Below the pieces are notes generated by a model, which was not told where the DNA came from, did not search any database, and saw only the letters and a list, made by a program, of their open reading frames with translations. DNA of 64,000 nucleotides from Alteraurantiacibacter aestuarii (lineage in GTDB: Bacteria > Pseudomonadota > Alphaproteobacteria > Sphingomonadales > Sphingomonadaceae): positions 62,001 through 126,000 of the forward strand of contig NZ_WTYY01000005.1 in assembly GCF_009827405.1 (NCBI RefSeq), written 5' to 3'. Made by a program: the position numbers and the translations under genes. Below, one piece after another: positions 9,155 through 16,586 of this stretch (position 1 is its first letter; each line of letters begins with the position of its first letter).

Positions 9155-9802
9155 TCACTTGCGCGGCTGTTCCAGTACCTTGTTCCTGAAACTGCACAGG
9201 TCCGCCACATTGCAGCGCCAGCACTCCGGCGTCCGCGCCTTGCATATATACCTTCCGTGCAGAATCAGCCAGTGGTGCGCGTGCAGGCGAAACGGTTGGG
9301 GCACGCGTTTTTCCAGCTTGGCTTCCACCGCTTCGGGAGTCTTGCCCTTGGCCAGGCCCGTGCGGTTGCCCACGCGGAAGATATGGGTGTCGACCGCAAA
9401 GGTTTCCTGCCCAAACCAGCAATTGAGGACGACGTTGGCGGTCTTGCGGCCCACACCGGGCAGGCGGACAAGGTCTTCAAGCGTGCCGGGCACTTCGCCG
9501 CCATATTCGTCCACCAGCAACCGCGACATGGCGATCACGTTCTTCGCCTTGGAATTGAACAGGCCGATGGTCTTGATGTGCTCCTTCAGCCCCTCCTCCC
9601 CCAGGTCGAGCATCTGCTGCGGAGTCTTCACCCTGGCAAACAGCTCCCGCGTGGCCTTGTTGACGCCAACATCGGTGGATTGTGCGCTCAGCGCCACGGC
9701 CACCACCAGCTGAAAGGCATTGCCATATTCCAGCTCGGTCTCGGGCGCGGGATTTTCCTCGGCCAGACGGCGGAAGAATTCGAAGATCTGGTCCCTGGTC
9801 AT
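9155..9802 (-). CDS. nth: Endonuclease III (base-excision repair DNA glycosylase/AP lyase)
   Basis: 215 aa. It removes oxidised pyrimidines and nicks abasic sites. The helix-hairpin-helix LPGVGRKTANVVL carries the catalytic Lys, and AVDTHIFRVGNR carries the catalytic Asp. A [4Fe-4S] cluster is shown by C-x6-C-x2-C-x5-C at the C-terminus (CKARTPECWRCNVADLC). The ATG at 9802, 10 bp after the dapB stop, gives the family length; the longer open frame runs back into dapB. dapB-nth form one operon. Confidence 0.95.
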   Translation of the reverse strand: MTRDQIFEFFRRLAEENPAPETELEYGNAFQLVVAVALSAQSTDVGVNKATRELFARVKTPQQMLDLGEEGLKEHIKTIGLFNSKAKNVIAMSRLLVDEYGGEVPGTLEDLVRLPGVGRKTANVVLNCWFGQETFAVDTHIFRVGNRTGLAKGKTPEAVEAKLEKRVPQPFRLHAHHWLILHGRYICKARTPECWRCNVADLCSFRNKVLEQPRK

Positions 9803-9812
9803 CTGCTGAGGG

Positions 9813-10553
9813 TCAAATGCCGAGCACGTCCTGCATGGTATAGCGGCCCGCATCCCTGCCGATCAGCCAGTCGGCACCCCTGATGGCGCCATTGGCGAAG
9901 ATGGCGCGGTTTTCGGCGCTGTGGGACAGGGTGATGCGCTCCTGATCGCCTGCCAGGATCACCGAATGCTCGCCCGCCACCGTGCCGCCGCGAAGGGCCG
10001 CAAAGCCGATTGCGCCGGGCTTGCGCGCGCCGGTGTGGCCGTCCCGCCCGCTTTCTGTGTGGCTGGCGAGGTCTATCCCGCGCGCTGCCGCTGCGGCTTC
10101 GCCCAGCAGGATGGCGGTGCCCGATGGCGCATCCACCTTGTTGCGGTGATGCATCTCGACAATTTCGATATCCCAGTCCGTGCCCAGCCGCGCCGCCGCC
10201 TCTGCCACCAGATGCGACAGCAGCGTCACGCCCAGCGAGGTATTGCCGGTTTGCAGCACGGCAATCGCGCGCGCGGCATTGTCTATCGCCAGATGATGTT
10301 CGCCAGATATGCCGGTGGTGCCGATCAATATCGGAATGCCCGCACCAATCGCCGCGTGGAGGTTGTCCTTCAGCGCGCCGGGCACGGAGAAATCCACCAG
10401 CACATCGCTGGCATCGGCCAGGTTGGCCACATCGTCGCCCCTGTCCACGCCGCCGGCACATTCATGTCCGGCCGCCGCAATGGCTTCCAACAGCACATGG
10501 CCCATGCGCCCCTCGCTGCCGATGATTCCAATTCTGGCCACGTCTTTCCCCAT
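9813..10553 (-). CDS. dapB: 4-hydroxy-tetrahydrodipicolinate reductase
   Basis: 246 aa, NAD(P)H-dependent step of the diaminopimelate/lysine pathway. The Rossmann start is IGIIGSEGRMG, with the catalytic loop EMHHRNKVDAPSGTA and the substrate-binding Lys therein. The ATG at 10553 (MGKDVARIGI) gives the normal N-terminus. The in-frame extension upstream (a WMLKQVQHDE-type peptide) is encoded by a REP palindrome, so I excluded it. nth follows by 10 bp. dapE is nearby at 6.3-7.4 kb. Confidence 0.95.
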   Translation of the reverse strand: MGKDVARIGIIGSEGRMGHVLLEAIAAAGHECAGGVDRGDDVANLADASDVLVDFSVPGALKDNLHAAIGAGIPILIGTTGISGEHHLAIDNAARAIAVLQTGNTSLGVTLLSHLVAEAAARLGTDWDIEIVEMHHRNKVDAPSGTAILLGEAAAAARGIDLASHTESGRDGHTGARKPGAIGFAALRGGTVAGEHSVILAGDQERITLSHSAENRAIFANGAIRGADWLIGRDAGRYTMQDVLGI

Positions 10554-10554
10554 T

Positions 10555-10646
10555 TCGTCATGCTGAACTTGTTTCAGCATCCATTCGACCGCACACTCCA
10601 TAGTGCATGGGACGAAATGGACCCTGAAACAAGTTCAGGGTGACAG
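10555..10646. repeat. Inverted pair of REP palindromes (REPIN-like)
   Basis: REP copy 1 is at 10555-10584 (TCGTCATGCTGAACTTGTTT then CAGCATCCAT), with an 8-bp stem ATGCTGAA/TTCAGCAT. Copy 2 is at 10617-10646 in the opposite orientation, with stem ACCCTGAA/TTCAGGGT. They are separated by 32 bp. Both fit the consensus CGTCATSSTGAACTYGTTTC followed by AGSRTCCAT, also found at 45054 and 45429. The pair fills the gap between the divergent dapB and sirtuin genes and could form a long hairpin. Confidence 0.9.
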
Positions 10647-10658
10647 CAGGTGAGGGCA

Positions 10659-11369
10659 ATGAACGAAATCGGCAACATCGTGATCCTGACCGGCGCGGGG
10701 ATCAGCGCCGAATCCGGCCTGCGCACCTTTCGCGCGGAGGATGGATTGTGGGAGGATCATCCGGTGGAGCAGGTGGCCACGCCGCAAGGCTTCGCCCATG
10801 ATCCCGGCCTTGTGCAGCGCTTTTACGATGAGCGGCGGGCGAATGTGCGCGGGGCCAGTCCCAACGCCGCGCATCTGGCGCTGGGACGGCTCGATGCGCA
10901 ATGGAAGGGCGAGTTGCTGATCGTCACCCAGAACATCGATGATCTGCATGAGCGCGGCGGTGCGGCCCGTGTGCTGCACATGCATGGCGAGGCGCTGAGC
11001 GTGTGGTGTGTTGCCTGCGATGCGCGCCACCACTGGACAGGCACGCTCAGCGATGGTCCGCCATGCCCGGCCTGCGGGCAGGTGGCGATGCGGCCCGATA
11101 TCGTGTGGTTTGGTGAAATGCCCTATCGCATGGAGGAGATTTTCGCCGCCATCGCGCGCGCGGACCTGTTCGTTTCCATCGGCACATCGGGCGCGGTCTA
11201 TCCGGCGGCGGGGTTTGTGCAGCAGGCCAGCGCCAGCGGCGCGCGAACGCTGGAGCTGAACCTGGAAGAAAGTCTGGGCAGCCGCCTGTTCGATGAAACG
11301 CGGCTGGGTATGGCGAGCGAACTGGTGCCCGCATGGGTCGATCAGCTGCTGGGCGCGCCCTTGCCGTAA
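10659..11369 (+). CDS. cobB: Sir2-family NAD-dependent protein deacylase
   Basis: 236 aa. NAD-binding motifs GAGISAESGLRTFR and TQNIDDLHERGG are present, with the catalytic His in VLHMHGE. A four-Cys zinc site is visible (CVACDARHHW, then CPACGQ). DIVWFGEMPYRMEEI is typical of bacterial CobB and carries class III (desuccinylase-type) character. ATG at 10659 has an AGGTGAGG ribosome site; GTG at 10650 is an alternative. Divergent from dapB across the REP pair. The 3' end overlaps the convergent sulfotransferase by 28 bp. Confidence 0.93.
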   Translation: MNEIGNIVILTGAGISAESGLRTFRAEDGLWEDHPVEQVATPQGFAHDPGLVQRFYDERRANVRGASPNAAHLALGRLDAQWKGELLIVTQNIDDLHERGGAARVLHMHGEALSVWCVACDARHHWTGTLSDGPPCPACGQVAMRPDIVWFGEMPYRMEEIFAAIARADLFVSIGTSGAVYPAAGFVQQASASGARTLELNLEESLGSRLFDETRLGMASELVPAWVDQLLGAPLP

Positions 11370-12835
11370 TAGGCATCGCTGAAGGGCGTGAGGAACTGCG
11401 CATAGGGCTGCGCTGAGCCGATGGCGCTGCGACTGATCGGCTGGCGCACCTGCATCACGCTGCTGGTGGCGACCACGTGGCGGTTTTCATGCGGAGCGAA
11501 GGCCTGGCTTTCCGGCGCCAGATCGCAATGCGCCAGCAGGCGCGCGATGGCGGTGGCAGGCTCACTCACCAGCGTTTCGTAATCCATCACCAGCAGCCGG
11601 TCGCCCAGCAGGTCCTGCCACTGGCGCAACAAGGCGTCCTCCAGCGCGAAATGATGGGCGATGTCCTCCAGGTCATGGCTCCACGGATAGGACCCGTTGA
11701 AGCGCGTGCGGAAGCACGACCATGCGCAGTCCAGCGGGTCACGCCGCAGCCAGACCAGCGGTGCCTGCGGCAACAGCGATGCAGCAATGCCCAGCAGGCG
11801 GCTGGTGCCGATGGTCTTGTCGACGATGCGGCCTTGCGCCCCGAACCGCTCTGCCAGCCAGTGGTCCCACAGCCGGGCGAGGGCGGGCGCGCCTTCCCGT
11901 GCCACATGGCGCTCCAGCGCTTCGAATGAATTGCCGCCCATGTCGCTTGCCAGCAGGCCCAGCCGGTTGATCTCCCCGCCGTCTGCAACCTCGCTGTGGG
12001 CGGTGAGGATCTGTTCCACCAGCGTGGTGCCCGATCGCGGCAGGCCGGTGACGAAGATCGTGCGCCCGGTCGGCTCGCCCTGCTGCGCGGCGATCTGCGC
12101 CATGCGCCGGGGGTCATATCCGTCGATGGCATCGCGGGCGATCCGGCTGTCGCGATCCGGGTCATAGCCGCCCGCCGGACGGGTCAGCCGTGCCCCGCGC
12201 GAAAATGCCGCGAAGGCGCGTTCATGCTCGCCGCGGTCGGCGTGCATCTTGCCCAGCGCATAGAGGTAAATCCCGAAGTCGGTCTGCGAGGCGAAGGCCA
12301 TCTGCCGCTCCGCCGCCAGCAGCCGGTCCGCCTCCTGCGGCTCCTGTACATAGTCGATCATGGTCGACAGCGAATGCCAGGTGGGGCCGGAAGCGGGGCG
12401 CAGTCGGGTCGCTTCCTCCAACATGCGGCGGGCCTCTGCCGTGTCACCCACGGCCAGCGCGGCGGTGCCGCTGCTGTGCGCCAGCGCCGCCGGTTCGGGC
12501 TGACCAGCGGGCAGGGCGCTCAGGATCGCGCGCGCATCGTTCCACAGGCCCAGCTGCGCCAGCACGGCGGCCTGCTGGTACAGCGCCATGGCGCTGCGCC
12601 CGGAAAAATCGACGAACAGCTCCAGCGCCGCGCGCGCGCTGGTGATCTCCCCGCGGTCGCCCGCCAGCTTCGCCAGCGCCAGCCACTGCTCACCCATCGG
12701 TGCGCGCAGAGCCAGCAATTTTGCGATGATGCCGACCACTTCCGCGCGGTCATGGCGTTCGATTGCCGGACGCAGGCCGTCAACCAGTCCAAGGACCGCA
12801 GCCTGTTCGCTATCCGATTTGCGGTGAATATCCAT
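11342..12835 (-). CDS. TPR-repeat sulfotransferase
   Basis: 497 aa from the ATG at 12835; an in-frame TTG at 12871 would add 12 residues. Residues about 10-230 are Ala/Leu-rich helical pairs of TPR type. The C-terminal sulfotransferase domain has the PAPS 5'-phosphate loop FVTGLPRSGTTLVEQIL (about residue 255) and a 3'-phosphate motif RRDPLDCAWSCFRTRF. The architecture matches bacterial tyrosyl/glycan sulfotransferase-like proteins; the acceptor is unknown. It is monocistronic and convergent with cobB. Confidence 0.87.
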   Translation of the reverse strand: MDIHRKSDSEQAAVLGLVDGLRPAIERHDRAEVVGIIAKLLALRAPMGEQWLALAKLAGDRGEITSARAALELFVDFSGRSAMALYQQAAVLAQLGLWNDARAILSALPAGQPEPAALAHSSGTAALAVGDTAEARRMLEEATRLRPASGPTWHSLSTMIDYVQEPQEADRLLAAERQMAFASQTDFGIYLYALGKMHADRGEHERAFAAFSRGARLTRPAGGYDPDRDSRIARDAIDGYDPRRMAQIAAQQGEPTGRTIFVTGLPRSGTTLVEQILTAHSEVADGGEINRLGLLASDMGGNSFEALERHVAREGAPALARLWDHWLAERFGAQGRIVDKTIGTSRLLGIAASLLPQAPLVWLRRDPLDCAWSCFRTRFNGSYPWSHDLEDIAHHFALEDALLRQWQDLLGDRLLVMDYETLVSEPATAIARLLAHCDLAPESQAFAPHENRHVVATSSVMQVRQPISRSAIGSAQPYAQFLTPFSDAYYGKGAPSS

Positions 12836-13164
12836 TGGGGGTTGTTGCGAATACTTCTCACTGGGATCCAATGGCGCGTCTGTGCCTGCTGTGTGAGGGC
12901 GGCAACGTCATAAATGTCGCAAATTGTCTCAAAACGTCGCAGAATCGTCTTGCGCCCTCTGGAGCCGGGGTCCATGTTCGAAATTGAGGATGGGTCGCGT
13001 GCCATGCCGAAATAACGGCAGGCCGCAAACTGGGGGGTGCCGGGGCTATCGCCAATCGGGTCGACAGGGACGATACGCGCATTGCGCGGATTCAGATCAG
13101 GTCACAGGCATTGCGGGAAACGCAATTGCTGGCGCGTTTGGGCGATACGCCAGGCTTCGAGCTT
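12836..13164. other. Intergenic stretch without a recognised gene
   Basis: 329 bp between the divergent sulfotransferase and the small ORF at 13165. Frames that stay open here (for example on the plus strand from 12924) give Cys/Arg-rich low-quality translations typical of shadow frames. No tRNA, terminator or clear repeat was seen. Confidence 0.5.
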
Positions 13165-13380
13165 ATGCCGAACAAAGACAAACAACCCGAAGTGGGGTGC
13201 GCGCAAGGCCAAGGTGTGTTCACGCAAGTGGATGTGCAGCGTGCCATTTCAGCCGCGCGCGATGCCGGGCTGAGGGATTACCGGGTGGAAATTGCACCTG
13301 ATGGCACCATCGCCATCGTGGTCGGTGCCGCAGCAAGGGCCGCCGATGGAACCACCGTTTTTGACAGTTCCGCCGACTAG
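13165..13380 (+). CDS. Small hypothetical protein, similar in style to phage-integrase-associated proteins
   Basis: 71 aa from the ATG at 13165; a TTG at 13111 would add 18 residues. The central part GVFTQVDVQRAISAARDAGL followed by RDYRVEIAPDGTIAIVVG resembles the short 'FTQADVTRAIKGAxxAG...V.I.PDGRI.I' proteins that sit beside tyrosine integrases in many alphaproteobacteria. No integrase or att site was found here, so it could be a relic of a lost element. The ribosome site is weak. Function unknown. Confidence 0.55.
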   Translation: MPNKDKQPEVGCAQGQGVFTQVDVQRAISAARDAGLRDYRVEIAPDGTIAIVVGAAARAADGTTVFDSSAD

Positions 13381-13423
13381 CTGATCCGCCTGGCCGATCT
13401 GCCCTGGCCGGTCGCGCCGTTGC

Positions 13424-13468
13424 GCTGCTCACTCCTTTTCGCCGCTCACTCCTTTTCGCTGCTCACTG
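13424..13468. repeat. 17-bp tandem repeat over the dioxygenase stop codon
   Basis: GCTGCTCACTCCTTTTC (13424-13440), GCCGCTCACTCCTTTTC (13441-13457) and a partial third copy GCTGCTCACTG (13458-13468). The minus-strand dioxygenase stop (TGA, 13463-13465) lies in the partial copy, and the same TGA is repeated, out of frame, in the other units. Confidence 0.9.
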
Positions 13469-14329
13469 GCCTTCCAGCACAAAGTCCAGCGTCAGCACCT
13501 TGAATGGTCGGTCCACCGCCTCTCCATTGGGGGCGGTGCCAGCGGGATGATCCACCAGATCGACGACCAGTTCAGGCCGTGTGCCGAACACCACATCGCT
13601 CTCGATCTTCGGTGAGGTGCTGTCGAACACGTGGGTGGTCAGCGGCTTGCAGCCATCGGCGCGGACGATGAAATGGATATGCGCGGGGCGAAATTCGCTG
13701 ATCGTGGTCCGGGCGATCAGATCGCCCACCGGGCCGTCCACCGGGATCGCATAATCCACCGGCGCAACCGTGCGGAACAGATATGATCCGTCTGCCCGCG
13801 TGGCCACCAGCCCGCGGTGGCGCGCATCGCTGCCGATCAGCTGCGCCTCGTAAATGCCTTCCTGATCGTTCTGCCACACATCCAGCACCGCGCCCGCCAG
13901 CGGGCGGCCGTCCTGATCGCTCACTCGCCCCTGCACGAACAGCGGCGCGCCATCTTCGTCGGCGATGCCGGGAAGCCGTTCGCCAAAGGGGATCTCGGGC
14001 GAGTCCGGAATATAGAACGGGCCGAGCAAGGTCGGCTTGGTGGCGGCATCGCCCACCTGGTTGTTCATCAGCGTGACCAGCATGGACAGGCCCAGCGTAT
14101 CCGACAGCAGGATGAATTCCTTGCGCTTGTCATTGGACATCTGCCCCACGCGGCTGAGGAATTCGGTCGCCTCGAACCATTCGCCCTCGGTCAGCTCATT
14201 CTCGCGCGCGAAAGCGTGCAGGTGGCGGATCAGCGATGCCATCAGCTGGCCCAGCCGCGGGTCCCTGGCGCCCTTCTCCCACCGCTCGGCAGCGATATCG
14301 GTAATGGTATCAACGGTTGCAAATGGCAT
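13463..14329 (-). CDS. Intradiol ring-cleavage dioxygenase (catechol / hydroxyquinol 1,2-dioxygenase type)
   Basis: 288 aa from the ATG at 14329 (MPFATVDTITDIAAERW). An N-terminal dioxygenase_N-type helical domain (residues about 1-110) precedes the beta-sandwich. The non-haem Fe(III) ligands are visible: Tyr in GIYEAQL, Tyr in APVDYAIPVDGPVG, and both His in FRPAHIHF. VLDVWQNDQEGIYEAQ is closest to hydroxyquinol-type enzymes, which cleave the aromatic ring between two hydroxyls to give muconate or maleylacetate. No other aromatic catabolism gene is nearby. The longer open frame upstream is antisense to the Gre-like gene and is rejected. Confidence 0.88.
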   Translation of the reverse strand: MPFATVDTITDIAAERWEKGARDPRLGQLMASLIRHLHAFARENELTEGEWFEATEFLSRVGQMSNDKRKEFILLSDTLGLSMLVTLMNNQVGDAATKPTLLGPFYIPDSPEIPFGERLPGIADEDGAPLFVQGRVSDQDGRPLAGAVLDVWQNDQEGIYEAQLIGSDARHRGLVATRADGSYLFRTVAPVDYAIPVDGPVGDLIARTTISEFRPAHIHFIVRADGCKPLTTHVFDSTSPKIESDVVFGTRPELVVDLVDHPAGTAPNGEAVDRPFKVLTLDFVLEGQ

Positions 14330-14416
14330 GTGCTGGTTCGCCCTCTTCCCGGTTGCGGCTTTGGCGTGAGTGTCAGCGTGCTTTTTGCCAGAGTCAATCC
14401 GCGGCGCATTCACAGC

Positions 14417-14449
14417 GGCGGCAGGGTGGCGGCAGGGTGGTGGCAGGGC
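14417..14449. repeat. 11-bp tandem repeat x3 in a divergent promoter region
   Basis: GGCGGCAGGGT at 14417-14427 and 14428-14438, then GGTGGCAGGGC at 14439-14449. It lies in the 205-bp spacer between the divergent dioxygenase and Gre-like genes. The 11-bp period is close to one DNA helical turn. Confidence 0.85.
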
Positions 14450-14534
14450 CGTTGTGCATTGGGCGGCGGATGGGCAAAGAGGGAAAGACGCATGGAGATT
14501 TGCAGATGAACGGTCCGCGATTGAGAGAAACCAG

Positions 14535-15005
14535 ATGAGCGTGGCCTTTCGCCGGGAAGGCGATGAGGAACATCTTGAACCCAAGTTCGAGATTCCCATC
14601 CCCACCGGTCCCAATCTGGTGACTGCGCGCGGGCTGGCGCTGATTGCGCAGCGGGTGGCCGATCTGGAAGCGCAGCTGGTGCCGGGCGGCGATGAGACGA
14701 CGGTAAAGGCGCTCAAGCGAGACCTGCGGTACTGGCAGACGCGGCAGATCACCGCCGAAGTGGTCCCTGCTGCCAGCGGCGAGACGGTGGAATTCGGCAC
14801 CACGGTGACGTTCAGGCTCAACGGCAAGGAAAACACCCTGCAACTGGTGGGCGATGACGAGGCCGATCCGGCGCAGGGCCTGATATCCTTTTCCGCCCCG
14901 CTGGCGCGCGCGCTGATCGGTGCCGAGGCCGGGGAGTTCCTGCCATTCGGCGGCAGGGAAGATGCTATTGAAGTGGTTTCGGTAAAGGTGTCGCCAACAG
15001 AGTAG
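14535..15005 (+). CDS. GreA/GreB/Rnk-family transcription factor
   Basis: 156 aa from the ATG at 14535 (MSVAFRREGDEEHLEPKF). The C-terminal FKBP-like domain is clear (VEFGTTVTFRLNGKENTLQLVGDDEAD, then GLISFSAPLARALIGAEAGE). The N-terminal coiled coil is short (about residues 28-75), shorter than in GreA, with an acidic tip (GGDET). Gre factors enter the RNA polymerase secondary channel and restart backtracked complexes; Rnk proteins have a short coil and lack cleavage activity, so the exact role is open. Monocistronic, divergent from the dioxygenase. Confidence 0.82.
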   Translation: MSVAFRREGDEEHLEPKFEIPIPTGPNLVTARGLALIAQRVADLEAQLVPGGDETTVKALKRDLRYWQTRQITAEVVPAASGETVEFGTTVTFRLNGKENTLQLVGDDEADPAQGLISFSAPLARALIGAEAGEFLPFGGREDAIEVVSVKVSPTE

Positions 15006-15011
15006 CGCGCG

Positions 15012-15272
15012 TCACTCGGGCGCAGCACGCTCCAGCAATTCCATCAGGTTGCGGGCGCTGTTGCGGTCTTCCTCATTATCGAACGCCACGTCCAGATCGG
15101 GCGCGGCGCCGAACATGTGCAGCATCGCCCACAGCGCAAAACGCCGCTCACCATCCTGTGCCAGACCGAAATCGACGCGCATGTGCTCGATCCCGGACGC
15201 AAGCACATCGGGGGTGACGCTCATCAGGTCATCGGTGGCGAAATAGCGCCGCAGCTGGTCGTCAAAATCCAT
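15012..15272 (-). CDS. Hypothetical protein, 86 aa
   Basis: Starts MDFDDQLRRYFATDDL at 15272 with a GAAGGAA ribosome site; the frame is open to 15314. It is acidic and predicted helical (RFALWAMLHMFGAAPDLDVAF, ending RNLMELLERAAPE), with no transmembrane segment or cofactor motif. It follows moeB on the same strand with a 48-bp gap and may be cotranscribed. I do not recognise a named family, though similar short proteins near moeB occur in sphingomonads as far as I recall. Confidence 0.75.
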   Translation of the reverse strand: MDFDDQLRRYFATDDLMSVTPDVLASGIEHMRVDFGLAQDGERRFALWAMLHMFGAAPDLDVAFDNEEDRNSARNLMELLERAAPE

Positions 15273-15320
15273 CGCAAGTTCCTTCGTAAACCAGCCTTGC
15301 GGTTTTGCCCGCACGGCCCA

Positions 15321-16112
15321 TCAGCCAGCGCCGCTCCCGCAGGCCTTGCAGCCGGGGTCCTTGGCGATTCTCATCGTGCGCATTTCGGGTTTCAGCCCGT
15401 CCATCAGGTGAAGCTTGCCCCACCCTGGCTCGCCCATGCCGCCGGTGCCGGCGATGAGGATGCGGATGGCCTGCATGGCGGCGAAGCTGGCGGTCCAGCC
15501 AGCCATCGCGCCCAGCATGCCGTCTTCGGCGCAGGTGTCGCAATCCTCGGCATCGAAGGCATCGCCGACATAGCAGCGATAGCACGGGCTGGAGACCATG
15601 TGCCCGGCAAAGGCGCCAACCTGTCCCTGAAACCGTCCCACGGCGGCGGACAGCAGCGGCACGCGCTCGGCCACGCAGGCATCGGACACGGCGAGGCGGG
15701 TGGCGAAATTGTCGGTCCCGTCCAGCACCAGGTCCACGCCTTCGAGCAGGTCCGGCGCGGTTTGCGGCGTTACGCGGCGGTCGGAAATGGTGACCGCCAG
15801 CTTCTCATCGAAATTGCTCACCCAGCGGCGCGCGGCCACTGCCTTGCCGTGGCCAATGTCGCGCGTGGTGTAGATGGTCTGGCGTTGCAGGTTGCTGATA
15901 TCGACCACGTCGTCATCCACCAGCGTCAGCGTGCCGATCCCGGCGGCGGCCAGATATTGCAGCGCTGGCGCGCCGATGCCGCCAAGGCCCAGCAGCAGCA
16001 CATGACTTGCCGCCAGCGCGGCCTGTCCTGAGCCGCCCACTTCGGGCAGCACGATATGGCGCGCGAAGCGGGAAAGCCGTTCGGGAGACATGTGGACAGG
16101 CGGTTGATCCAT
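15321..16112 (-). CDS. moeB: MoeB/ThiF/HesA family E1-like adenylyltransferase
   Basis: 263 aa. The nucleotide-binding loop is LLLGLGGIGAPALQYLAAAGIG, followed by the DDDVVDISNLQRQ motif that contacts ATP and Mg. Two CxxC pairs for structural zinc are present (CYRCYVGDAFDAEDCDTC region and the C-terminal CKAC). The family adenylates the C-terminal Gly-Gly of MoaD or ThiS in molybdopterin or thiamin synthesis; which partner is used here is not shown by context. Normal length. The region upstream, toward dnaA, is non-coding. Confidence 0.9.
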   Translation of the reverse strand: MDQPPVHMSPERLSRFARHIVLPEVGGSGQAALAASHVLLLGLGGIGAPALQYLAAAGIGTLTLVDDDVVDISNLQRQTIYTTRDIGHGKAVAARRWVSNFDEKLAVTISDRRVTPQTAPDLLEGVDLVLDGTDNFATRLAVSDACVAERVPLLSAAVGRFQGQVGAFAGHMVSSPCYRCYVGDAFDAEDCDTCAEDGMLGAMAGWTASFAAMQAIRILIAGTGGMGEPGWGKLHLMDGLKPEMRTMRIAKDPGCKACGSGAG

Positions 16113-16260
16113 CGCAGCATCCCTAGCCGCAAAAGCCGCGCGGTAAAGCTGTTCACGCCTTTCCTACAGATTGTGGACCGTGCAAGCAGGGCGCCAGCTC
16201 TTTGAAACAGGTGGAACTTGCCTATGCGTGCGGCAGATTTTGTGCGCGGTCCCGGCCAGG

Positions 16261-16350
16261 TGTCACCTTGTTTGATTTCAAATAAGATATTGGAAATACA
16301 ACGATTAACTTCGCACCATCAAGGTGACAGCGTGTCACCTTTGTCACCTT
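16261..16350. repeat. Iteron-like 9-mer TGTCACCTT, three direct and one inverted
   Basis: Direct copies at 16261-16269, 16333-16341 and 16342-16350 (the last two abut). An inverted copy AAGGTGACA at 16321-16329 makes a perfect 9-bp palindrome with the 16333 copy around a 3-bp centre. The AT-rich tract lies between the first copy and the cluster. Confidence 0.9.
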
Positions 16351-16414
16351 CGGGGCTTATGCGCGCTTGTGCACATGACTGTGGGCAGAGCTGTGGACAG
16401 GCTGCGCACAAGCC

Positions 16415-16451
16415 TGTGCACCGCGCCGGGACAAGTCCCGGGCGGTGCACA
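16415..16451. repeat. 37-bp near-perfect palindrome
   Basis: The left arm TGTGCACCGCGCCGGGAC (16415-16432) and right arm GTCCCGGGCGGTGCACA (16435-16451) pair over 17 bp, with one bulged base and AA at the centre. It has no adjacent T-run, so it is not a simple terminator. Confidence 0.9.
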
Positions 16452-16586
16452 TGTTGGCAGGTTTGTGGAAATTCTGTGAACACAGACGGGACCGCGAGGT
16501 CCCGCAAGGCCGACCGGCCGCCGCGCCTTATGGCGCGTAAGCCAAAGCCGCGGATGCGGCTGCCGGCGCCTGAGGCTCAAATAAAA

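Larger units (their letters stand above)
16113..16586. other. 474-bp repeat- and palindrome-rich region next to dnaA (candidate origin or regulatory region)
   Basis: No gene is supported here; moeB reads away from this region and dnaA reads into it. It contains four copies of the 9-mer TGTCACCTT or its complement, a 40-bp AT-rich tract (16270-16310), a 37-bp palindrome, hairpins at 16488-16503 (GGGACC/GGTCCC) and 16547-16562 (AGCCGC/GCGGCT), and three TGTGGA cores (16172, 16392, 16464) that partly match the complement of a DnaA box. The last hairpin may end dnaA transcription. The origin idea is inference only. Confidence 0.45.

Noticed and set aside
12872-13164. Possible tRNA or attachment site (GTTCGAAAT near 12980)
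   Set aside because: The flanking bases cannot form T, anticodon or acceptor stems, and no duplicated att core was found.
14330-15028. N-terminal extension of the dioxygenase frame to 521 aa
   Set aside because: The extension runs antisense to the Gre-like gene and is Ser/Arg-rich without homology; the ATG at 14329 gives the family length.
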